From the NCBI GenBank assembly GCA_036936605.1, contig JAUPFV010000002.1:222053046-222117045 (forward strand): a stretch of 64,000 nucleotides of DNA. The letters are read 5' to 3'. Below, piece by piece: positions 56,440 through 64,000 of this stretch. The position numbers and the translations under genes are program-made. Numbering within the stretch: position 1 is the stretch's first letter; each line of letters opens with the position of its first letter. The stretch is from Limnanthes douglasii subsp. nivea. Taxonomy: Eukaryota > Streptophyta > Magnoliopsida > Brassicales > Limnanthaceae. The notes beneath the pieces are model-generated. The model had not been told where the DNA came from and ran no database searches. It saw only the letters and a program-made list of their open reading frames with translations.

Positions 56440-58130
56440 ACCTTTGAATTTTAAATCATCAAATTCTCAGCTGCTGCAACCTTCGAAGTTGATGCAACGT
56501 TATTTTTCGAACCGCTCCTTTGCGATTTTACATAAGTCAGGAGCTTCGCATTTTCGATTAATGTCTGAACTTCTTTTTTCAAAGCAATGCAGTCATTAGT
56601 ATCATGCCCGATATCATCATGATATTTGCAATATTTTTTGTTCCTTTTCTCCCTTGGCCAACTAATTGGAGCTAGCTTCCTAAAATTTACGAAGCTCTTG
56701 GTCTTATCACAAATCACAGCTACATTCTCTGTCAAATCAGCATAATACTTTGGTTTAACCCATTGATTTGGCCTTGGCCTGTTATAGTTGTAAGATGGAG
56801 CGTGATTTGAATATCTACCACTCCGAGGAGGTAAGTTATTATTCTTTAGTCTTGTCTGCTGATTACCATTTCCATTCAAGGGCTGCCCTTGGTTATTGGC
56901 CGTCTGACTGAATATTTTCGAGTGTTAACCGGTCCTCCTCGGATTCTAGTTGAATCTGATCCTCAACTTGAGCCATCAAAGCTCTAAAGTTATGGCTCTT
57001 TTCTTCATAGTCTCATTGGCCAGATCCCCTGGCAATAATCCTTGGCGAAAAGCTGTCATCGCCACATTCTCTTCACAGTTGTCCAAACTAGCTTTGATCA
57101 AAACGAATCTTTTCGTATAATCCTTCAACTTCTCTCCAGGTGCCTCCTTGCATTGAATAATAGTATCTCCATTTTCTCTTATTTCTTTACTCCCCATAAA
57201 CTACCTTCGAAAAGCAGTGTAAAAATCTTTAAAATTTAAAATGGACCCCCTGAAAGATGTTCCTTTGAAAGTCTGCAAAAATGCACGACACACCAGCCAG
57301 TCGTCATCTTCAAAGTTCATCATATAGTTCTTAAATTGTTCGATGCGATCATCGAGATCTTGTATCTCATCAAACTTTTCCACTTTGGTAATATCAAAAC
57401 GCTTCGAAAGCATTATAGAGTGGATTTCACTTGTTAACAGATAGTTTATACAGTCAACACCTTGCACAAACTGACCATCTGTTCCCATTAATGCATATAG
57501 ATTTCGGCAGTCTCAGCATACTGATTCGAAGTGTTTCCTTCACACCATGTAGAACGAGGAACATTGTCCCTTTTAGATTTGCTTTAATTTTTATGCTTCC
57601 TCAACTGCTCTCTATCCGATTCCTCTTTCGAAGAACCCCTGTATCTTTTAAAACCTGAAGAATATCTTTCTACCTCTTCATCACTTGAGATTATATACTT
57701 TTCCTAGTCCTTTTTCCCCTTGCGAGAGGAATAATGTTATTTAGGAGATATAAAGAGCGTTTTTTATGCTCACTTTTAGCTCACCAATCAGCACATGACC
57801 GATCAGATTAATCTCCCATATCAATCTTTTCATTTTCTTGTCTAACCTCGAATTTGAGCTTCGCCGAGTTGATTTCTTGTTCTCGTTGTTCATATTTTTC
57901 ATTTAGCGCATTTATCTTGTCTAAAAGCTGGTTCATACGCATTTTAATATTTGATTGCGTTTAGATCAGAGATGATCCATCCAACCTATGCTCGTTTCCT
58001 TGCAAGTCATCATTTAAAGTACCCATCGCCGATCGAAGTGATGGATTGTTTTCGAGATTCAAGTTATACGATCTGAACAGAAAAACAACGAGGTCGTATT
58101 AAATTCGAACAGAAAAGGTCACTGATTCTT
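56440..58130 (-). pseudogene. Element B gag, broken
   Basis: Pieces in order: capsid start 57488-57201 (FDITKVEKFDEIQDLDD, FKNYMMNFEDDD, LVCRAFLQTFKG), capsid end 57197-56976 (LKDYTKRFVLIKASL, RQGLLPGDLANE), then 56879-56451 with a basic Asn-rich linker and an intact zinc knuckle, CKYHDDIGHDTNDC, near residues 83-96 of that frame. Upstream of 57500 only charged low-complexity traces remain. Stops and frameshifts separate the pieces. Confidence 0.75.
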
Positions 58131-58137
58131 AATTATG

Positions 58138-58158
58138 TCCCCAGTGGAGCCGTCAATT
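58138..58158 (-). other. Element B primer-binding site
   Basis: The minus strand reads TTGACGGCTCCACTGGGGAC just after the LTR. It differs from the site of A. The tRNA was not assigned. Confidence 0.55.
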
Positions 58159-58497
58159 TGGTGAGTTCAAGTATTAAGAACGTTGCCTTAGGAAATTGTA
58201 ATAAGCGAATTCTAGAGAGAGAAAGAGATAGAGAGTTTTTAGAGAGATAAAGTCTAATTGCAAATGAGTTCAATAGAAAAAGTGTTCAACCCCTTTATTA
58301 GGTTAGCATTTCCCTTTATATAGAGGAGCCAAGACTTAGCCTTAAACTGAAATCGGTTACAAAAGAGGACTAATTACTTTTAGTCCTTAAAAATATTACA
58401 TAGTCTCAATTGTTCTCTAGAACTTTCATTATTTACAGTTCAGTCCTTAAACTTACATTATTTACAATTTAGTCTTTAAAATCCCACTTCCATATCA
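58159..58497 (-). repeat. Element B 5' LTR
   Basis: 339 bp, same length as its partner, ends CATATCA, followed by the AATAA duplication. Confidence 0.9.
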
Positions 58498-58502
58498 AAT
58501 AA

Positions 58503-59290
58503 TATCTTCGGATTCTAGAGATTTTGAATCTTGTTTGGGTTCAAATATATGACTAGTAGAAGTATCTTTAGTAATACTCGTTTCTTGGTTTATATTAGAA
58601 GATTTGTACTTTTTTTATAAATTTATCCTTGCTATCATGATCAGGAAAGATGACAAAAAATTTAATTCTTTTCTGATCAACTTGGTGCTAACCAGTAGCT
58701 TTGTCTTTGGCCATATTTTTTCTTTAATTGTTATCTTTAATTGTGTTACACTCAACTGTAGGAAGATCTTCTTTATGCAAAGTGTTGACAAAAACTTTCT
58801 TGCACATTTGCTTGTCATGACCTAAATGTAACAGCTCATACAGTATTTTAGAAGATTTTTATAACTCATGGTTAACCAGCAATCTTGGTTTTCTCCAAAA
58901 TCAACCCAAACATATTGCTGGATCTTCTTAGAGACATCCTTTTCTATCCATGCATAACATGTATAAAATACACTATGTTTTTTTTTCTGGAATGGTAATC
59001 TTTAACGAATTACTAATAGACTCTACTATATTTTGCCTTATACTTTTTTTGTAGAGGTATTCTGGAACATGTTCAATATTAATCCAGACATTAGTTGAGG
59101 GGCGTTCAAATATTGTATTGAAATCTTCCTTCCATCTTAGAAGCCTCATTGATGTGGCACCTATAACCCATACTGTTCTAGACCAAAGTTTGTCGATATC
59201 CTCTTTATCAACAAATTCAATAAGGATATGCCTAGATTCTTTTATCGATATAATGTACTTTCCTTTAGATTTGAAGTTGTATTTAATATT
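58503..59290 (-). mobile_element. LINE copy 1, 5' segment with ORF1 (DUF4283-like, zinc knuckle)
   Basis: Continues the LINE to the right of element B. Minus-strand pieces read RTVWVIGATSMRLLRW, a VWINIEHVPEYLYKK-like segment and a zinc knuckle of the CX2CX4HX4C type near 58830 (CMSCYI, frameshift, GHDKQMC). This is the usual make-up of plant L1 ORF1, an RNA-binding partner of ORF2. The copy ends abruptly within ORF1 at about 59290, against the 3' tail of the next LINE copy, so it is 5'-truncated. Confidence 0.7.
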
Positions 59291-59609
59291 TATTTTTAAT
59301 AAAAAAAACTTTATTAGATGAAATTTTAATGACTAAAAAAAGTTAGAAAAAAATAAAACGTAAACACTAGCAAAAATTGAAAAGTCATAGATCTCAAAAG
59401 ATTTATTTCCAAACTAGCTCAAAAAAATCATCTCTTGGACAGCTTAAAATCTTCCCCTAGATTTATTCAGCCTGGACTTTTACTTATTTAGTTTAAAATC
59501 AAACGGAGTCCTAAATAACTAAGACGCGTGATTTATACTCGATTCGACCAAAAACAGAAAACCAACAATCATTTAAAAATGCTAGAGCAGCAATGTGGAA
59601 ACCAGCAAC

Positions 59610-60492
59610 CAGTGGCGGAACCAGAAAATAATATTAGGGGGGGATGACCAAGTATTAATATCATTTTTCTCGTTAACCATTTCGAAATATAATCAAGCAA
59701 AACCAAATCTATTACAATTTTTGTTTTCACCGATCATGGTGTTATAAAAAATATTCTGAAAATTTTATCAAATAACGATTATAACATTACAAACAACCAA
59801 ATATATTTCAAAGCGTTACATCTAAGCACTTGGATCATTCATTCCTTTTATTATCTCTTACAAACTCGATTTTTCCAATGATAATACTTTTGAAAAAATA
59901 TTCACAAATATTAGTGAAGTTAGTTAAAAACAAAAAAAATATTTTAAATTTCATTCTATTGGAGTCAATCCAATGATAAACCTACTAGCATTATGCATAA
60001 ATATTTTTTTATAGCTTTTTTAATTAAAATAATTGATAAAATATAACTTTAGTCTATTACCTTTTTTAGAAAATATTAAATAGGTTTATTATACACAAAT
60101 ATTTTTATATAAATCTTGAATTAAAGTAACCGATAATATAAGTAACATTTAATTTAATAATATGTTGTTTAATGATATTTTTTATAAACGCATTAAAGTT
60201 TTTTAAAAAGAAATAAATATTTTTCAAAAAAATAATTGGACTCCACTAACTTTTCTTTTCCTTTTATCTTATTTCACTACAACTGTTTATTGTGTCTAAA
60301 ATTTATTTAGATTTAACTAAATAACAAAAAAAAATATTATTTGTTTGCTTGGATATTTTTTTTACGTGGAAAAGAAACCCACTACCCCCACTGCCTCTTT
60401 AATAAAATCAAAATTGGACAGTGGTTATATGGAGATTGGGGTGGGGTTAGGGGGGGCTGCAGCCCCCCTAGCCCCTACATCCCCCGCCACTG
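59610..60492. mobile_element. Non-autonomous hAT element with 8-bp target duplication
   Basis: Ends are exact inverted repeats, CAGTGGCGG and CCGCCACTG, and CCAGCAAC is duplicated directly outside (59602-59609 and 60493-60500). Terminal CAGTGGCGGA-type repeats and 8-bp duplications fit the Tip100-like branch of hAT. The 883-bp interior is AT-rich with no transposase. Near the right end a palindrome, GGGGGGCTGCAGCCCCCC, is present. The perfect duplication suggests a fairly recent insertion. Confidence 0.85.
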
Positions 60493-61553
60493 CCAGCAAC
60501 ACATGTAGAATCTGATAATGATGGTACAAAAAGTACTGCTTAGAGAAGCATATCTATTTTTGTAATTATACCTTCTCGAAATCAGACCAAATCCAATCAA
60601 TACTTCTGATCTAAACCAAGCCGGAAGATAAAAGCTTAAATCTGCAACTGAGATAGATCTTGAAGGAGTAAATCAGCAAATCGAGGGCAACAATTGAAAA
60701 ATGAAAAATATGCGAGCGAACTCTGAAGAAGAAGAGATAAAGAAGAAGATTAGTCGAAAGAGACAGCAAACACCAAACAGATTAACAACGTCATCAATGC
60801 TGCGGATCAAACGGTAAGCATTAACAATGGAACCTTAAAAGATGATTGAACCACATCAAGTAATTAATAAAAATTAAACATTAATGTCTAGCTATTGGAC
60901 TATAAAAAATTGGGCAAAAACCATAAATATGATACTGGAAATTACTATTAATGTAACTCTAGCCAAGCTCTCAAAGAGATTAATGGTACAAAGGTGGGCA
61001 GAAGCTTGAATCATTATGCATTTCAGAGTATATTTGGCAAGCCAATCGGCTGCCATATTTTTGGACTCTGGAAATGTGAGATATGGTCATAGCATAATAG
61101 ATTAGCTTTCTACAATAGTTGAGAATAGGAGATAAGGGCCAAGGTAAGTTACCATTAGCAAGGAGATTAACTAGAATTAAAGAATCTACTTATATATCAA
61201 CATTTTTCCAACCATTGTTTTTGCAGGTTATGAGGCCATCAAGCAATGTTCTGGATTCAAACCGGAAATCCATTTCTTCTTTTCCTAGATTCCAATGATG
61301 AAACAAGACATGACTTGACAAAGATCTTTTTTAGTGATGTTCCAACAAGTTTTGAAGAAGCAAACATTGAAGCCATCTACTCCAGCAACAGTAGAAAAGT
61401 TCATGTTGTTGATGATCTCCAAGATTTCCATTTTAGATGAAGGTTTAAGAAGTAAGTTGTTATCTGCATTAGTAATAAGCTTAGGGATGTTGTTGAAAAT
61501 GGTATTCAGCATTCTATTAGTTTCTTCAACAGAATTATTAAAAGGATGACTAG

Positions 61554-62288
61554 TTAGGAGGTTCTTAAAATAAGCTTTAATAGAAGATCAAATAGAATTA
61601 GAATCAAACAACAATCCTCACCAAGTTTTATGCTTCTATTGGTGTTCCTTCTTTTCATTTTAGAAACATATACATGGAAGACTTTAGTATTTCCGTCACA
61701 GTATTTGAGCCAATTACAGTAGCATTTATGCTGCCAGAAATCCTCCTCCATTCTGAGAGCTTGAAGGTAAAGAACATTTTCTTTGGCAAGCTCTGATTTA
61801 GTAGCAGCCTTATTGGAAGTAGTAATTTTAATTTCCATCTTCTTTATAACATATATATAGACCTGTACTCTATCAAAAACATTACCAAAATGATTAGTGT
61901 TCCATAGTTTTAGGCCATCTTTCAATCTTCTAAGTTTATGCCAGAATATATAGTGAGTATAGCCATTAATTATTTGATTCCAATTATTTTCAACAAGAGG
62001 AAGAAATATAGAGTCCATTGTCCATATATTTATACATTTGAAGCTTTTCTTAGTGAGAACAAGTTCTAGCCATGTGAAATTTTTTTGTATCATAAAAAAA
62101 TTAAACCACGCTGAATTATAAAGAGCTATGTCCAACCACTTCCATTTCGACTTGTTTGACCATGTAAATTTAGATCTTTGATAACCTTCATCTTCTAGGT
62201 GTGAGTCACTGATACATTCATTGAAGTCATCAGTACTATTAAGACAAAATGTTGAGCAACCAACTTGCTCATCTGCTGAAGAAATCAC
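61554..62288 (-). pseudogene. LINE copy 2 ORF2 fragment: endonuclease end and linker
   Basis: An open frame of 244 residues starting ISSADEQVGCSTFC, with DDFNECISDSHLEDEGY, RSKFTWSNKSKWKWLDIAL (the typical FTWSN block of LINE endonucleases) and HKLRRLKDGLKLWN. It runs to the start of the reverse transcriptase, where a stop and then a large deletion follow. It is the longest LINE frame in the window, but it lacks both the endonuclease N-terminus and the polymerase. Confidence 0.75.
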
Positions 62289-63579
62289 ATTAAAGGCTCC
62301 TATGATAAGCTATTCAGTTGAGGAAGAAATATTTTTTATTCCACAAATCATGCCCATTGTGTCTTTGACATTTCACAAAAACAATAGTTTAGTAAAAATA
62401 TTTTATCTAATCTTTCGTATGATATTTTCAAATGTAAGCATTGGGTATGATTAAGCATTATATTGATGGAGAAATCTTCATTCCATAAAAACCATATTTT
62501 GTTAAAAGTATTGCCTATAAAGTTTTTAAAACCAATTTTCAAAGCAATACTAGCTAAATAATCAGAGCTAACTAAAGGTTCCTAAATTAAAATGAGATTG
62601 ATCTTATCTTTTAAAATGATTGAGTTGAGCCTTCTTAGAGAAAGCTTGTTTTTTATGCCTCTTATGGTCCAAATTAAGTAGCTTTATCATCCTTAGGAAG
62701 AGAGGTGGAAAGATTGACGTTCCTTTAAAACTTCAAAGATTTGATGAGCAGATTTTTAGAATTCTTTTTCCTTGTAGCTTCTTTTAACTTATTGTTTATG
62801 ACTTCATGGAATCCCGGGTCAGTTTCTTTAAAACTAAGGATCGAGAGATATTCCGACTACCAATGCTTCCCTGATTCAGAGTAACATTTCCAGAAATCAA
62901 AATATTACAGTCTTGAGAGTTGGGTAAATTGTAGCCATATACCAACATTTTAATAACATCAATAATTCCTCAGCTTCTGGATAATTTGAATCTTGATTGT
63001 GATCAAACTGATGACTAGTAGAAGTACCTTTAGTAATACTGGTTTCATAGTAATGCTCTATTTTTTTTTTGTAAATTTCTCCTCGCTACCATGATCTGGA
63101 AAAATGACAACAAATTTAATTATTTTCTGATCAACTTGGTGCTTACCTGTAGTTTTGTCATTGCTTTGATTGTTATTTCTAATTGTTTTAGGCTCAACTG
63201 TAGGAGGATCTTCTTTATGCAAAGTGTTGACATAAACTTTATTGCACATTTTCTTATCATGACCCGAATGGCAACAACTCATAGAGTATTTTGGAATATT
63301 CATGGTTTACCAGCAACCCTGGTTGTCTCCAAAACCCACCCAAACTTAGTGTTGGATCTTCTTCGAGACATCTATTTCTATCCATGCATAACATGCATTG
63401 AAATAGGCTATGTTTTTTTTCGGAATGATAATATTTAAGAGATTACCCATAGACTCTGTTATATCTTGCATTATAGTTTTTTTTGTAGAGGTATTCTCGA
63501 ACATGTTCAATCTTAATCCAGACAGAAGTTAAAAGGCATTCAAATCATATTTGGATTCGAAATCTAAAAAAGAAGGCTA

Positions 63580-64000
63580 AAAAGAAACAAAGAAGACACC
63601 AATGAGAGAAGAACTTAAGGATTTGTCAACTTCTAGTTCCAATGAGATCTATGTGCTGCAATCTCAGTAGAAAATAAGAAAAAAGGCTATGAACCGTATC
63701 TCAAGTGAAAAAGAAACTCTAGAGAAGTCCAAGAAATAATTAGAAAAACAGATCGAGTCTCTAAAGGCTAAAGCTACACATCAAGCAAACGATTTTTTTG
63801 AAGCATATGCTCATGGTACCGCAGACAAATTGAAGGAAAATGAGGCTTTAATCAAGTCGGTCATGGTCATGCATACAAGATGGTTGCTTCCCAGGAATCT
63901 TCAGATGATAGTTTTGAAAAATGATGAAATGAAGTCTAATGAGGGAAGTTCGGATGAAAAAATGAGAGAAAACCAGAGGGATAAAGCGCAAAGATTAATA
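63580..64000 (+). pseudogene. Charged coiled-coil frame, possible C-terminus of a gypsy antisense gene
   Basis: From about 63690 a plus-strand frame reads MNRISSEKETLEKSKK, a stop, LEKQIESLKAKATHQANDFF, LKENEALIKSVMVMH and a Glu/Lys/Asn-rich end (NEGSSDEKMRENQRDK). The Lys/Glu heptad pattern resembles the C-terminal part of the antisense gene of element A (42935-43378), including an EALIKS-like and an acidic Ser-rich segment. It starts right after LINE copy 2 ends and leaves the window, so it may belong to a further gypsy element. Confidence 0.4.

Larger units (their letters stand above)
50639..58497 (-). mobile_element. Element B: Ty3/gypsy Tat-lineage retrotransposon inserted in LINE copy 1
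   Basis: 339-bp LTRs (50639-50977 and 58159-58497) flank about 7.2 kb. AATAA is duplicated outside (50634-50638 and 58498-58502), and LINE sequence continues on both sides. It has the same gene order as A but a different family: LTRs and primer site differ, and proteins are only moderately similar. The distal half of integrase and most of the antisense gene C-terminus are deleted. The LTRs differ at roughly 18 sites by eye (about 5%). It is non-autonomous. Confidence 0.9.
59293..63540 (-). mobile_element. LINE copy 2, internally deleted, carrying a hAT insertion
   Basis: A second copy of the same family lies in the same orientation. Its 3' tail (59293-59520) matches 36745-36945. Then come the flanks of a hAT element, a stretch ending in an RNase H-like piece (AADWLAKYTL, about 61050), a junction at about 61297 where the whole reverse transcriptase is missing (copy 1 jumps from about 37146 to 38423), a well-preserved endonuclease-linker frame (62288-61554), ORF2 start near 62690, and ORF1 with a zinc knuckle near 63280. 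The endonuclease GDFN motif is GAFN here. It ends at 63540. Placing 59293-61090 in this copy is inference. Confidence 0.7.

Noticed and set aside
1..64000. Defence islands, CRISPR arrays, operons, tRNA or rRNA genes
   Set aside because: The window is plainly plant nuclear repeat DNA with introns and LTR elements; none of these structures was seen on either strand.

Overview
The window is plant nuclear DNA, most likely from a eudicot. The evidence is one intact intron-containing host gene (an ALA-interacting subunit of the CDC50/LEM3 family), relics of four or five other plant genes, and a dense nest of plant transposable elements. No tRNA, rRNA, CRISPR array or prokaryotic gene was seen. Everything here was read by eye from sequence and translations. 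Percent divergences are hand counts and family names rest on remembered motifs.

Layout. 1-1.3 kb: the 5' end of a Ty3/gypsy element cut by the window edge. 1.37-16.25 kb: a very decayed CACTA (En/Spm) transposon on the minus strand, with a tnp2 transposase relic, a Ptta-like relic and several subterminal repeat blocks. It is split by element C (8447-11416), a small gag-only LTR retrotransposon with the target duplication AATTT. 16.3-18.0 kb: a GC-motif repeat and an LTR remnant. 18.0-20.6 kb: a Mutator-like transposase relic fused to an OTU-like tail. 21.6-22.9 kb: a plant mobile domain relic. 24.9-29.0 kb: a gene graveyard (AP-4 sigma, UPF0496, MATE). 29.7-31.3 kb: the intact ALIS gene on the minus strand in eight exons. 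32.0-36.6 kb: a partial tandem duplicate of its 5' half, interrupted by two DNA transposons.

36.7-63.5 kb: two neighbouring L1-type LINE copies on the minus strand. The first is split by two Tat-lineage gypsy elements, A (39527-50068, duplication GTTAG) and B (50639-58497, duplication AATAA). The second carries a hAT element (59610-60492) with a perfect 8-bp duplication. The last 400 bp look like the end of another gypsy antisense gene.

The most interesting theme is that A, B and C each carry a second gene on the strand opposite to gag-pol, between their main genes and the 3' LTR, with its own TATA-like box. In A and B it is a Transposase_28-type reading frame that seems to contain one short intron. 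In C it is an intact, unrecognised 87-residue frame. LTR divergence suggests C is oldest (about 12%), then B (about 5%) and A (about 4%). No element here looks autonomous: gag-pol of A and B is full of stops and frameshifts, the A integrase has lost a catalytic Asp, and the B integrase is deleted.
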